A stretch of 64,000 nucleotides of DNA from Cystobacter ferrugineus (GTDB taxonomy: Bacteria > Myxococcota > Myxococcia > Myxococcales > Myxococcaceae). Positions 25,740 to 34,834 of this stretch are shown here, in pieces. A model generated the notes under the pieces. It was not told the DNA's origin and ran no database searches. It saw only the letters and a program-made list of their open reading frames with translations. The position numbers were made by a program, and so were the translations under genes. How positions within the stretch are numbered: the stretch's first letter is position 1; each line of letters begins with the position of its first letter. Location of the stretch: the NCBI RefSeq assembly GCF_001887355.1, contig NZ_MPIN01000001.1:1263785-1327784 (forward strand), read 5' to 3'.

Positions 25740-27425
25740 TCACGCGCCGAGACGGCGCTCGCCGCTGCCCCCGTAGCCGAAACGGGTGAGGAACTGCTGG
25801 CACGCGGCGATGTCGAGTCCCTCGCTCCGCCAGCAGACGTAGCCGTCGGGGCGGACCACGTAGAGCGCCTGGTCGTCCGCCTGGGTGAGTCCATAGGTCT
25901 CGAACACGTCCGCCGAATCCACGAAGGCCGCATGGGGATCCCGGCCGACCGGCACCCGTGTCACCAGGTGCGTGGCGAGCCCGTTCGCTCCCTGGCCGAG
26001 CACGCCGAGCTGGGCCGAGAGCCGCTTCGTCTCGTCCCGGTCCAGCGCCTTGCGCGACAAGGCGAGCACGGAGAACTGGTAGCCGCCGATGAGGTCGAAC
26101 ACGTCCGAGTGCCGGGCGAGCGCCGCGTTCGGAGCGCGCTCTCCGGCCCTCGGCCCGCCGTGGTTGCCCTGGGCCTCCGCGTCCTCCACGAAGCGGCTCG
26201 GCCCGTACGCGATGTCGAGCTCGGAGAGCGACCGGAAGGCCCGGTGCTGCGCCGGCCCGAGCTTCGAGATGACGGCCGCGGCGGGGCGTGCGAGCCAGTC
26301 GCGCAGCGTCGCCTCCCAGCCCGTCTTGCCAGCCGCCGTCGAGAAGAGCCGGTCCGTCTGGGTGAGGACCTGCTGGCCCACGGGGTGGCGTTCCGTGCCG
26401 TAGGTGTCGAGCAACTCGGCCTCCGCGCCCCCGCGGATCACCGCCGCGAGCTTCCAGGCGAGGTTGGCGGCGTCCTGCAGGCCGGTGTTCATGCCCTGGC
26501 CACCGGCTGGGGAATGGATGTGCGCGGCATCACCCGCCACGAACACGCGCCCCACGCGATAGCGGTCGACGCCCCGGCGGTGGATGCGGTAGCGGGTGGT
26601 CCAGGTGGGCTCGCTGAGCGTGAGTTCCATGCCCGCGGCCGCCGAGAGGGCGGCTTGGAGCTCCCCGAGCTCCAGGGTCGTCGCGTCCGGCCCGCCGGCA
26701 TCGGCCTTGCCGCTGTGGTCGGTGGCCATGACCCGGGACAGGGAAGACCCCTGGAGCGGCAGGAACAAGCCGATGGACGAGCCGTTCATGAACACCCGGA
26801 AGCGCGCGTGGTCCAACGGCCACTCGACCCGGCAGTCGGCGAGCAGGAAGCTCTGGGCATACTTCGCGCCCTCGAAGGACAGCCCCACCGCCTTGCGCAC
26901 GACGCTGTGCGCGCCATCCGCGCCGATCACGTAGGCGCTGCGGATGTGGACCGCGTCCCCGCCCGAGGTGGTGCCGCGCGTCTCCACGCCGTGCTCGTCC
27001 TGCGCCAGGCCGGTGACCTGGACGCCCCGCTCGACGCGTACGCCCTGGCGGCCGAGCTCCTCGATGAGGATCGCCTCCGTTTCCGACTGTGGGAGCATGA
27101 AGATGAACGGGTAGGGCGTGTCGGGAGAGTCGGCCGCGTCGAAGTCGAGCCCGCCGACGTGCCGGCCGGACACGAAGAAGTCGATGGCATGGTTGACGAC
27201 GCCCTTGTCCAGGAGCGCGTCGGCCAGCCCGATGCTCAGGAACAGCTCGAGCGAGCGGGCCTGCATGGCGAAGGCGCGCGACTCCCGTGACGCCGTGGCC
27301 CGTGCATCGACAATCCGGACGTCCACGCCGCGGCGCTTGAGCAGCGTGGCCGCCATGAGCCCCGTGGGGCCAGCGCCTACGACGAGGACTTCACAGTCTC
27401 GAGGGTGCCGCGAATCGTCTGACAT
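25740..27425 (-). CDS. FAD-dependent aromatic-type monooxygenase
   Basis: 561 residues. Start ATG 27425 (MSDDSRHPRD) has GGAGGAGCAG directly upstream; an ATG at 27437 would overlap that site. Class A flavoprotein monooxygenase: dinucleotide motif VLVVGAGPTGLMAATLLKRR, middle DG motif GADGAHSVVRKAVG, and GD motif FVAGDAAHIHSPAGGQGMN. The C-terminal thioredoxin-like extension resembles phenol hydroxylase and rifampicin monooxygenase relatives. It would hydroxylate an aromatic or polyketide substrate using NAD(P)H and oxygen. Divergent from a TetR gene, with two operators in between, so probably repressed until substrate appears; drug inactivation is one possibility. Confidence 0.9.
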   Translation of the reverse strand: MSDDSRHPRDCEVLVVGAGPTGLMAATLLKRRGVDVRIVDARATASRESRAFAMQARSLELFLSIGLADALLDKGVVNHAIDFFVSGRHVGGLDFDAADSPDTPYPFIFMLPQSETEAILIEELGRQGVRVERGVQVTGLAQDEHGVETRGTTSGGDAVHIRSAYVIGADGAHSVVRKAVGLSFEGAKYAQSFLLADCRVEWPLDHARFRVFMNGSSIGLFLPLQGSSLSRVMATDHSGKADAGGPDATTLELGELQAALSAAAGMELTLSEPTWTTRYRIHRRGVDRYRVGRVFVAGDAAHIHSPAGGQGMNTGLQDAANLAWKLAAVIRGGAEAELLDTYGTERHPVGQQVLTQTDRLFSTAAGKTGWEATLRDWLARPAAAVISKLGPAQHRAFRSLSELDIAYGPSRFVEDAEAQGNHGGPRAGERAPNAALARHSDVFDLIGGYQFSVLALSRKALDRDETKRLSAQLGVLGQGANGLATHLVTRVPVGRDPHAAFVDSADVFETYGLTQADDQALYVVRPDGYVCWRSEGLDIAACQQFLTRFGYGGSGERRLGA

Positions 27426-27460
27426 CTGCTCCTCCATCGTTCCGTGTGCCAGACACGGTA

Positions 27461-27476
27461 ATGACCCCGGGGTCAT
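27461..27476. promoter_or_regulatory. Operator O1: perfect 16-bp palindrome
   Basis: ATGACCCCGGGGTCAT is fully palindromic. It lies between the divergent monooxygenase and TetR genes and shares the half-site ATGACCC with the second copy 30 bp away. Expected binding site of the TetR protein encoded at 27526. Confidence 0.8.
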
Positions 27477-27490
27477 TTTTGCCAATAAAA

Positions 27491-27506
27491 ATGACCCGTG
27501 GGTCAT
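27491..27506. promoter_or_regulatory. Operator O2: palindrome matching O1
   Basis: ATGACCCGTGGGTCAT has the same 7-bp arms as O1 with GT at the centre. Centre-to-centre distance to O1 is exactly 30 bp, close to three helical turns, so two dimers could sit on one DNA face. It ends 19 bp before the TetR start codon. Confidence 0.8.
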
Positions 27507-27525
27507 CTGGTGCTATCCAGGAGCC

Positions 27526-28203
27526 GTGACCCGTGCTCCCAAGCCCCCTGCCTCGAAAGCCGCTCCGCGCCGCCGTGGTGCCAGCCCGGAGAAGACGGCG
27601 GCGACGCGGCGGGCCCTGTCGCGCGCGGCGCTCGACATCTTCCTGGAGCGCGGCTTCTCGGCCACCCGCATGAGCGACGTGGCCACGCGAGCCGGCCTGG
27701 CCAAGGGCACCATCTACCTGCACTTCACCGACAAGGCGGCGCTGTTCGAGGACGTGCTGCGCGAGGTGATGCGCGACACCCTGGCGGGGCGGCCGATGCA
27801 GCGCCCGCGACGGGACGAGACGACGCGCGCCTTCCTCCAGAGGGTGGTCGTCCCCGTGCTGAGGGAACTGCAGGCGAGCGGCCGCTTTGGCGTCGTGCGC
27901 CTGGTCATGGCCGAGGGTCCCCACTTCCCGGAACTGGCGGCCGTCTACCGGCGCGTGGCCATCGAGCCCGTGCTCCGGTGGGTTCGCCTCATCGCCGCCC
28001 GCGCCTCGGCGCGGGGAGAGCTGCGCTCGGACGCGCTGTCGCGCCTGCCCATGCTGCTGGTGGCTCCCGCCGTCATGGCGGCACTCTGGAATGGCCTCTA
28101 CTCGGCGACGGAGCCGCTGGACGTGGCGTCCGTGTTCGACACGTTCCTGGAGCTGCTCTTCGTTGCTCCTCCACCGGGAAGGCCTCGGGCAGCCAGGGGC
28201 TGA
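27526..28203 (+). CDS. TetR-family transcriptional regulator
   Basis: 225 residues with GTG start at 27526; GGAG is only 2 nt away, so initiation may be weak. The N-terminal helix-turn-helix is typical: ALDIFLERGFSATRMSDVAT, AGLAKGTIYLHFTDKAALF. The ligand-binding C-terminal half is helical and variable. It probably represses the divergent monooxygenase and itself through the twin palindromes at 27461 and 27491. A LysE-type exporter follows 38 nt downstream, in the same direction. Confidence 0.9.
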   Translation: MTRAPKPPASKAAPRRRGASPEKTAATRRALSRAALDIFLERGFSATRMSDVATRAGLAKGTIYLHFTDKAALFEDVLREVMRDTLAGRPMQRPRRDETTRAFLQRVVVPVLRELQASGRFGVVRLVMAEGPHFPELAAVYRRVAIEPVLRWVRLIAARASARGELRSDALSRLPMLLVAPAVMAALWNGLYSATEPLDVASVFDTFLELLFVAPPPGRPRAARG

Positions 28204-28241
28204 CACCTCACCGGAAGGGTGATGAGGTGGGAGTCCTCGCC

Positions 28242-28901
28242 ATGACTCCTCCCGGCCCCCTGCTCGCCTCCATCTACGGCCTGTACCTGCTCGCGGTCAT
28301 CACGCCCGGGCCGAACACGTTCATCGTCACGCGCCTGGCGCTGTCCGCCTCGCGCCGGCACGCGGCCTGGGCCGTGCTGGGGATTGCCCTGGGCAACGCG
28401 GTGTGGCTCTGCGTCACCCTGGGCGGCGTCGCCGTGCTCCTGCAGCAGATCCCGGGAGGGATGCGCGCCGTGCGCTATGCGGGCGGGCTGTTCCTGCTCT
28501 ACATGGGCGTGCGGGGCTTGCTCGCCGCGCGGGCGGCGTCACGCGCTTCCGCGGCGGAGCCGGCCGTGACTCCGGAGAAGGCGCTCGTGGAGCGGGCGCT
28601 GGCGGGGGAGGAAGCCCGGCCATTTCGCAGTGGGCTGTTCTCCAGTCTGTCCAATCCGAACACGATGCCGTTCTACCTGAGCCTCCTCGCCCCCACGGTG
28701 GTGGCGGGCATCCCCCCGTGGGTACGCGTGGCGGCGGGCGCGGGCATCCTGACGATTGGCATGGCGTGGTATGGGACGCTGGCCTGGGGACTGTCCACCG
28801 GGCACGTCCGGCGGGCCTACTCCCGGCGCGAGCCGCTCATCCGCCGGGTGCTCGCGCTGATGCTGGTGGTGTATGGGATTCGGCTGTTGGTGAAGGGATA
28901 G
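28242..28901 (+). CDS. LysE/RhtB-family exporter
   Basis: 219 residues. Six predicted TM helices and the family N-terminal signature [20 protein letters not shown], then GIALGNAVW and [14 protein letters not shown]. The family exports amino acids and small metabolites. It lies 38 nt after the TetR gene and is probably co-transcribed, suggesting that the regulator controls both modification (FAD monooxygenase) and efflux. The substrate cannot be told from sequence. Confidence 0.9.
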   Translation: MTPPGPLLASIYGLYLLAVITPGPNTFIVTRLALSASRRHAAWAVLGIALGNAVWLCVTLGGVAVLLQQIPGGMRAVRYAGGLFLLYMGVRGLLAARAASRASAAEPAVTPEKALVERALAGEEARPFRSGLFSSLSNPNTMPFYLSLLAPTVVAGIPPWVRVAAGAGILTIGMAWYGTLAWGLSTGHVRRAYSRREPLIRRVLALMLVVYGIRLLVKG

Positions 28902-28950
28902 GGGCCCGCGCGGGGTCCTGGGCAGGCATGTCCTCGTCCAGTCTGGAATA

Positions 28951-30552
28951 ATGGAGCAGCCCTCCATGCGCTGGTTCCACGACCTGAGTATTTCCTCGAA
29001 GCTCCTTGTCGCCTTTCTGGTCCTGCTGGGGTTTTCCACCTTCCAGGGCCTCTTCGCCATCTCGCGGATGGATGCCATGCGCGGTGCGTCCGACGAGGTG
29101 TCCTTGGAAAGGCTGCCGAGCATCCTCCATCTCGTTGAAGCGAGCGATCGCGCGTCGAGCTTCCGCCGCGTCGAGCTGTTGCACGCCCTTGCTCGGGATG
29201 AAGCGCTCCAACGCCATTACGAGCAGCGGATGCGTGACGACCTCGGGAAGTTCGAGGAGAGCCTCTCGCGGTTCGAGTCACACATCTCCTCCGAGGAGGA
29301 GCGTCGCGCGCTCGAGGAGTTCAAGAGCCTCTGGAAGAACTACGTGGTCGATCACGACGAGATCATCGGACTCTCGAGCGCGAAGCAGGCCGCCGAGGCG
29401 CTGGAGCACATCAGCGGCAGAGCGCACCACAGCTTCCTGGCCGCGAACACCCAGCTGCGGGAGCTGAGGGACATCAACTACAAGGCCAGCCAGAAGGCGG
29501 TAGGGAGCTCAAACGCCGCCCACGAGGACGCACGCAGGTGGATCCTCGGGGTCCTGGCGGGCAGCCTCGCCGTGTGCCTGCTGTTCTGCTTCTTCGTCGC
29601 CCGGGCGATCTCCAAGCCGCTGGCACAGGCGGTGGGGGTGGCTGATCGTCTCGCCGAGGGGGACTTCACCGTGCGCATCTCCTCGGACGCGCGGGACGAG
29701 ACGGGCCGGCTGTTGATGGCCCTGGAGCGCATGGTGCGCAAGCTGGCCCAGGTCATCGGCGAGGTGCGCGAGGGGGCCATCGCGTTGGCCTCGGCGTCGG
29801 CACAGGTGTCACTCTCCTCGCAGAACCTGTCGCAGGGCACCAGCGAGCAGGCCAGCAGTGTGGAGGAAACCACCTCCAGCCTGGAGCAGATGACGGCCAG
29901 CATCACCCAGAACCGCGACCACGGCCGGCAGGTGGAGCGGATGGCCGTGCAGGGCGCTCGGGACGCGGAGGAGAGCGGCAAGGCGGTGAAGGAGACGATG
30001 GAGGTCATGGGCTCCATCGCGGAGAAGATCTCCATCATCGAGGAGATCGCCTACCAGACGAACCTGCTGGCGCTCAACGCGGCCATCGAAGCGGCGAGGG
30101 CGGGAGAGCACGGCAAGGGCTTCGCGGTGGTGGCCACGGAGGTGCGCAAGCTGGCCGAGCGCAGCCGGACGGCGGCGCGGGAGATTTCGGGGCTGGCCTC
30201 CGGGAGTGTGAAGGTGGCGGCGCGCTCGGGGCAGTTGCTGGATGCGCTGGTGCCCTCCATCCGGAAGACGGCGGACCTGGTGCAGGAGGTGGTGGCGTCG
30301 TCGGTGGAGCAGGCCGATGGGGTGACGCAGCTCAACAAGGCGATGGGGCTCGTGGACCAGGTGACGCAGCGCAATGCGTCCGCCTCGGAGGAACTGGCAT
30401 CCACGGCGGAGGAGCTGTCGGCGCAGGCGGAGGCGTTGCAGCGGCTGGTGTCCTTCTTCCGCGTGGGGGGTGACTCCGAGCGCGGCGGTTCTCCTCCCAG
30501 AGCTCTCGTGTCCGCTGGCTCCGTGCGGCACGGGCTGAAGGCGGCGGCGTGA
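28951..30552 (+). CDS. Methyl-accepting chemotaxis protein
   Basis: 533 residues. TM1 at about 15-35 ([20 protein letters not shown]), a periplasmic four-helix sensor of the MCP type ([20 protein letters not shown] onward), TM2 at about 193-215, HAMP ([20 protein letters not shown]), and then the signalling hairpin with [19 protein letters not shown] at its tip and [18 protein letters not shown]. No CheW-binding pentapeptide or methyltransferase tether is visible at the C-terminus. No che genes are adjacent, so it feeds a chemosensory array encoded elsewhere. Confidence 0.95.
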   Translation: MEQPSMRWFHDLSISSKLLVAFLVLLGFSTFQGLFAISRMDAMRGASDEVSLERLPSILHLVEASDRASSFRRVELLHALARDEALQRHYEQRMRDDLGKFEESLSRFESHISSEEERRALEEFKSLWKNYVVDHDEIIGLSSAKQAAEALEHISGRAHHSFLAANTQLRELRDINYKASQKAVGSSNAAHEDARRWILGVLAGSLAVCLLFCFFVARAISKPLAQAVGVADRLAEGDFTVRISSDARDETGRLLMALERMVRKLAQVIGEVREGAIALASASAQVSLSSQNLSQGTSEQASSVEETTSSLEQMTASITQNRDHGRQVERMAVQGARDAEESGKAVKETMEVMGSIAEKISIIEEIAYQTNLLALNAAIEAARAGEHGKGFAVVATEVRKLAERSRTAAREISGLASGSVKVAARSGQLLDALVPSIRKTADLVQEVVASSVEQADGVTQLNKAMGLVDQVTQRNASASEELASTAEELSAQAEALQRLVSFFRVGGDSERGGSPPRALVSAGSVRHGLKAAA

Positions 30553-30569
30553 GGGATGGGCGTACCCGT

Positions 30570-31421
30570 TCAGGCGGGCGAGGTCGTGGCGAGGGGGCCG
30601 AAGCCCCGGAGGGGCAGGGTGGGCGCGCGGTGCAGCCAGTTGTCCTCGGGGTAGCGCGCGGTGCCATCGATGAGGTGGAGCGAGTAGGCGTGGCGGCTCT
30701 TGGGCGAGGTGTTGGCGCCGCTCTTGTGGGGCAGCAGCCCGTGGAGCACCACGAGCGTGCCCTTCTCCACTTCCAGGGGTACCATGCCCTCCTCGGGCGG
30801 GGGCGTGGGGTCCAACACCTGGAAGGTGGTGCCTCCTCCCTCGGCGCGCACGAAGCGCTTCTTCAAGCCCAGCGCGTGCCCGCCGGGTAGCGCCCACAGG
30901 CAGCCATTCTCCAGCGTGGCGTCCTCCAGGGCGAACCAGAAGCCCAGGCAGGTGAGGGGCTCCGTGTACAGGAACGTCGAGTCCTGGTGGCTGTTCACCT
31001 CGCCGCCGATGAAGGGCTGCTTGAAGATGTACATCGATTGAAGCAGCAGCGCCTGCTTCAGGCCCAGCTCCGAGGCCAGGGCCGCCAGCTCCGGCGTGCG
31101 CGAGAACCGCTCGAAGACGGGGTCCAGGTCGTGCATCGCGTGGCCGATCTTGTTGATGGACAGCGTCTTGTCCTGGCGCAGCGAGCCGTCCGGCCGGAAG
31201 GCGTTCTCCTCGAAGAAGAAGCGGATCTTGTCCCCCGAGGAGAGGAAATACTCGTCCGAGGTGCGGCTCTGCTCGTGAGTGGTGAAGATGGAGACGGTCT
31301 CCGGCTGGAAGCCGGCCACGAGTCCTTCCGCCCGGGCCTTCAAGGCATCACAGGCTCGCGCCGGGACGAACCCGGGCAGTACGAGGAATCCCTGCCGCTC
31401 GAAGTCTCTGGCTCGGCTCAT
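30570..31421 (-). CDS. PhyH-family Fe(II)/2-oxoglutarate dioxygenase
   Basis: 283 residues from ATG 31421, with GGAGTG 5 nt upstream. Resembles the PHYHD1 type of phytanoyl-CoA dioxygenase-like enzymes: FERQGFLVLPGFVP at the N-terminus, iron ligands H145 and D147 in NSHQDSTFLY, distal H232 in LLPHKSGAN, and a C-terminal RHAYSLHLIDGTARYPEDNW. All three iron ligands are present, so it should be active. It stands alone and converges with the chemoreceptor gene. Natural substrate unknown. Confidence 0.88.
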   Translation of the reverse strand: MSRARDFERQGFLVLPGFVPARACDALKARAEGLVAGFQPETVSIFTTHEQSRTSDEYFLSSGDKIRFFFEENAFRPDGSLRQDKTLSINKIGHAMHDLDPVFERFSRTPELAALASELGLKQALLLQSMYIFKQPFIGGEVNSHQDSTFLYTEPLTCLGFWFALEDATLENGCLWALPGGHALGLKKRFVRAEGGGTTFQVLDPTPPPEEGMVPLEVEKGTLVVLHGLLPHKSGANTSPKSRHAYSLHLIDGTARYPEDNWLHRAPTLPLRGFGPLATTSPA

Positions 31422-31618
31422 GTCCACTCCTTTTGACGGGTTGCGGAGTCTGATCACATTGTCATCCTCACATTTCAATCCAAGGCCGCCAACACCTCCT
31501 TGGCGCCCGGGGTGGCTGGGCATGCGCACGCCCGCCTCTATGTGGCCGATGGCGCCAGGACGCTCCAGGGTTGAGGAGACAAAGGAGGTTCGTCTGGCCA
31601 CAGACAGGAGGACTCCTC

Positions 31619-32509
31619 ATGGCGCAGCTTCCACAGTCCAATGAACCCCTTTCCCCCGCGGAGCGGGATCGCCGTGCCGCGGAGTCTCCTCCCGGCTCGA
31701 GCGAGCGCGCGGAGTCGGACGTCACCGGCTGGAGCGTCGAGCGCGACGAGCCCCCCGAACTGCGCCAGGGCCGCATCCAACGCTCCGACCAGATGTGGAT
31801 GGCCAACCCTCGCACCGACGCGCTCCCCTCCGGGGATGCGAGCGCGAGAGTGCCTGACGGGCCCTATGGCTGGGATGATCGCGCGCTGGGCGACGCCGCC
31901 GGACTGGGGGAGGGACCCCGCATGGGCGATCAGGATTGGGACACGTCCCAGGGGCTCCTGCATCCGGCCCGTGAGTATCGCCCATGGGATCGCCTCGGCT
32001 CTGGCGAGCCACCGAGCGTCCCCTCCGAGCTGTCTTCTCCGACGGGCCACCGCTGGCCCCGAGAGCCGCTGACGGCGCGCGAGGTGATGACCCGCCAGGC
32101 GCGCACCGTGAAGCCCGGCAGCGGACTGCGCGAGGTGGCGTGGCGGATGAAGGAGGACCGTGGCCCCGTTCCGGTGGTGGACGAGCGCGGACGGCTGCGC
32201 GGGCTCATCACGGAGCGAGACCTGATCGCCCGGGTCCTGGCCGAGGGGCGTGCGCCCGAAAGCCTCCACGCCCAGGACGTGATGACGGACGAGATGGAGA
32301 CCGTGCGACCACACGAGACCCTGCCCGCCGTCATCATGCTCATGGGCCGCCATCGGCTGCGCCGCGTGCCGGTGGTGGAACGCGACGGCCAGTTCGTGGG
32401 CATCATCTCGATGGCGAACCTCGCCACGCGCGCCGAGCATGACGAGGAACTGCGGGAGGCCCTGCACCTCATCACGGAGCGGAGTTCCTTCTGGCGCCAC
32501 CTGGACTGA
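31619..32509 (+). CDS. CBS-domain pair protein with disordered N-terminus
   Basis: 296 residues; GGAG 9 nt before ATG 31619. The first 145 residues are charged, Pro/Gly-rich and probably unstructured. Residues about 150-280 form two CBS motifs: LTAREVMTRQARTVKPGSGL to GPVPVVDERGRLRGLITERD, then AQDVMTDEMETVRPHETLPA to RRVPVVERDGQFVGIISMAN. CBS pairs bind adenosyl ligands (AMP, ATP, SAM) and act as energy sensors. No enzyme domain is attached, so it may regulate a partner in trans. Confidence 0.9.
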   Translation: MAQLPQSNEPLSPAERDRRAAESPPGSSERAESDVTGWSVERDEPPELRQGRIQRSDQMWMANPRTDALPSGDASARVPDGPYGWDDRALGDAAGLGEGPRMGDQDWDTSQGLLHPAREYRPWDRLGSGEPPSVPSELSSPTGHRWPREPLTAREVMTRQARTVKPGSGLREVAWRMKEDRGPVPVVDERGRLRGLITERDLIARVLAEGRAPESLHAQDVMTDEMETVRPHETLPAVIMLMGRHRLRRVPVVERDGQFVGIISMANLATRAEHDEELREALHLITERSSFWRHLD

Positions 32510-32593
32510 GCCTTCCGGCTACTCCGACCCCTACGAGTCGTTTGACACCTTCGTGGGAGGGGCTCATGGGCGCTTCGCGGACCTTCGTGGCGC

Positions 32594-34150
32594 TCAGGTG
32601 CGCCGGAAGGCGCTCGCGTCGGGCAACGCGCTGCCGGAGGTGTCGACGCCCATCGCGGTGAGGATGCCCGAGAAGATGTCCGCCTCGTTCGACTCCACCT
32701 TGCCGGGCAGGGGCGTGCCGGTGCGCGGGTCGAAGCCATAGGTCAGCGTGGTCTTCGGATCCACGCCTCCCAGCAACGTGTTGCCCCGGACCATCGGCGA
32801 CAGAATCATGAACCCGTTGTTGAGATCATGCCCCGTGCCGAACATCTCCGTGGCACCCTCCGGCCGCGAGCGCGTACGCCCGAACTCGGTCGCCATGTAG
32901 ATCAACGAGCGATCCCACAGGCTCTCACCACTCGAGTCGAAGGGCTCCGACTTGAGCAGTTCGATGAGCTTGTCGATCGTGTCCATCAGGCGCGACCACA
33001 TGAAGGCCTGGATGGAGCGGTGATCATTGTGGCTGAAGTCGTAGGCCAGCGGCGGGTTGGTGACCTCATACGAGGGAGTCACCACCATGTTGAACGATGG
33101 GCCCAGGGTCACCGACACCGACACCCGGTGCTTGAGCAGCAGGAACGCCAGCGCCGCCTGCCCCTGCACCGGATCCGACATGTAATTGGGGAAGACCGCG
33201 CGCAGCCGCTCCGCATCGGGGGAACTCGACAGGCCGTACTCCGAGAGCGGCGTCTTCGGCGGCTGGTCGGGCATCACGTTGAGGCGGCTGATCAGATCCT
33301 GGACCTCCAGCGTGGCCTGCCCCGTGGTGCGCTGCTCGTTCCAGAGCCGGAGCGCCGCCGCGTCGTCGAAGGTCTTCCCGAAGATCGACTGGGCATCGAG
33401 CGAGTTGCGCACGCTCCGGGCCAGGGCCACCATGTCGCGGGAAGGCACGTCCTTGAGGCCCTTCATTCCATCCAAGCCCAGGGGCCAGAGCGAGGGGTTG
33501 GCGACCACCTCCCCATAGCAGTACGCGGGCAGGGAGCGGTCGGTGCCGCGCTCGGCGAAGCCCGAGTTGCCCATGTTCACGTTGGGAAGAGGAAGGCCCG
33601 CGCCGTACTGGAGGGCCACACACTCCTGCAACGTGCGGCCGCGCCAGGCGTTGTTGCCGGTGAGGCTGCGCTTCTGCGCGATGGCATGGTTCACCGACGT
33701 GCCCACCGTGGTGGCCACCAGCATGGAGTCCTTGTACTTCTTCACGAAGGGCAACTGGTCCGTCTTCACCGGCACGGGGATGTTGCCCAACTGAGGGCTG
33801 TCCACCTTGACGGCGCGGAACGGAGAGCCGTCCACGTTCTGCACCTGCGCGTCGGCGAAGGTGTTGAGCCTCGCGGCGTTGCCACCCGCCGTGGAACTCT
33901 CCGAGGCCCGCACCGCCAGCATGCTGTCGATGATGGAGGCGCCACCCACGGCGCCCACCACGATGAGGAAGCGGGGCTTGCCATCCAGGCGTGCCTGGCG
34001 CACGCCTCCGAGTTGCTCGAGTGCCGCCGGGGTGGTGAGCGCGTCGCGGCAGCCCGTCAACATGGGTCCCATCGTGGAGCCCGCCGCGCACATCGACAAC
34101 GCCTTCAGGATTTCCCGGCGCGAGAGCCGTCCATTGTTACGCAGTGACAT
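32594..34150 (-). CDS. DUF1501-family exported protein
   Basis: 518 residues. The N-terminus has a twin-arginine-like motif (RLSRREILKAL) and then LTGC, so a Tat-exported lipoprotein is likely. The body shows the DUF1501 (sulfatase-like fold) pattern: PRFLIVVGAVGGASIIDSML, NHAIAQKRSLTGNN, FSHNDHRSIQAFMWSRLMDT and MATEFGRTRSRPEGATEMFG. Third gene of a unit with the lipoprotein (9 nt upstream) and the di-haem cytochrome. In other phyla DUF1501 proteins pair with cytochrome-containing DUF1553/PSD proteins, so this trio may be a divergent version. Function unknown. Confidence 0.88.
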   Translation of the reverse strand: MSLRNNGRLSRREILKALSMCAAGSTMGPMLTGCRDALTTPAALEQLGGVRQARLDGKPRFLIVVGAVGGASIIDSMLAVRASESSTAGGNAARLNTFADAQVQNVDGSPFRAVKVDSPQLGNIPVPVKTDQLPFVKKYKDSMLVATTVGTSVNHAIAQKRSLTGNNAWRGRTLQECVALQYGAGLPLPNVNMGNSGFAERGTDRSLPAYCYGEVVANPSLWPLGLDGMKGLKDVPSRDMVALARSVRNSLDAQSIFGKTFDDAAALRLWNEQRTTGQATLEVQDLISRLNVMPDQPPKTPLSEYGLSSSPDAERLRAVFPNYMSDPVQGQAALAFLLLKHRVSVSVTLGPSFNMVVTPSYEVTNPPLAYDFSHNDHRSIQAFMWSRLMDTIDKLIELLKSEPFDSSGESLWDRSLIYMATEFGRTRSRPEGATEMFGTGHDLNNGFMILSPMVRGNTLLGGVDPKTTLTYGFDPRTGTPLPGKVESNEADIFSGILTAMGVDTSGSALPDASAFRRT

Positions 34151-34159
34151 GACGTTTCC

Positions 34160-34834
34160 TTAGAAGAAGACGGATTCGGCGGAGGAGAGGACGGTGAAGC
34201 AGGCCAGGGTCATCCAGTCACGGCCCGGTGTCTGACTGCCCATGGACTCGACCCGGGTGGCCAGTTTCGACAACGTATCCACCTCGGTTTGCGTGGGTTT
34301 TCGCAACAGGGCGCGCTGGTAGAGCGAGGTGATGGCGTCGCGGACTGGCGCGCCTTCCCGGTTGGCCAGACGCCCCTGCCCGTCGAGTTCGATGCCCTTG
34401 AAGAGGAGCGCCTCCCCAGGGGCCGTGACGTCGAGTGAGACGCGCCGGGCGCAGGCCGCCAGGGCCATACGGTCGATGACGTTGGGCGTCGTCGCGCCCG
34501 TGGTCTTCAGCGGCTCGTAGAGGCCGACGCCGAAAGGCTCGACACCGCCCAGGGCCACGGTGTGCGCATACGTCGCGCAGGAATACTGGCCCAGCTCGTT
34601 GCACACCTGCTCCGGCGGCAGGGACAGCGCCGAGGCGAAGTGGGCCGTGAGCTGCTCCGGATTCATGACGCGCAGGTTGTTGCGCGAGGAGGGGGTCACC
34701 TCACCGGAGGAACCCGTACCGGCATCGGCGGGCGGCGGTGTGCCGGCATCCGGCCCCGAGGGCGAGGGGGCGGGGCACGCGGAGAGGACACAAGCGGAGG
34801 ACAACAGCAACACGCGAAGGAAATCAGGGCGCAC
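34160..34834 (-). CDS. Lipoprotein between cytochrome and DUF1501 genes
   Basis: 224 residues. Signal with lipobox LSAC, a Pro/Ala/Gly linker, and then a helical domain (NLRVMNPEQLTAHFASALSL, ALACFTVLSSAESVFF at the end). The ending resembles the C-terminal segment of cytochrome-associated planctomycete-type (PSD) proteins, where a final ALxxxxLSSxEFxF precedes DUF1501. I recognise no enzymatic motif. It overlaps the cytochrome gene by 11 bp and is followed 9 nt later by DUF1501, so all three are one operon. Confidence 0.75.
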   Translation of the reverse strand: MRPDFLRVLLLSSACVLSACPAPSPSGPDAGTPPPADAGTGSSGEVTPSSRNNLRVMNPEQLTAHFASALSLPPEQVCNELGQYSCATYAHTVALGGVEPFGVGLYEPLKTTGATTPNVIDRMALAACARRVSLDVTAPGEALLFKGIELDGQGRLANREGAPVRDAITSLYQRALLRKPTQTEVDTLSKLATRVESMGSQTPGRDWMTLACFTVLSSAESVFF

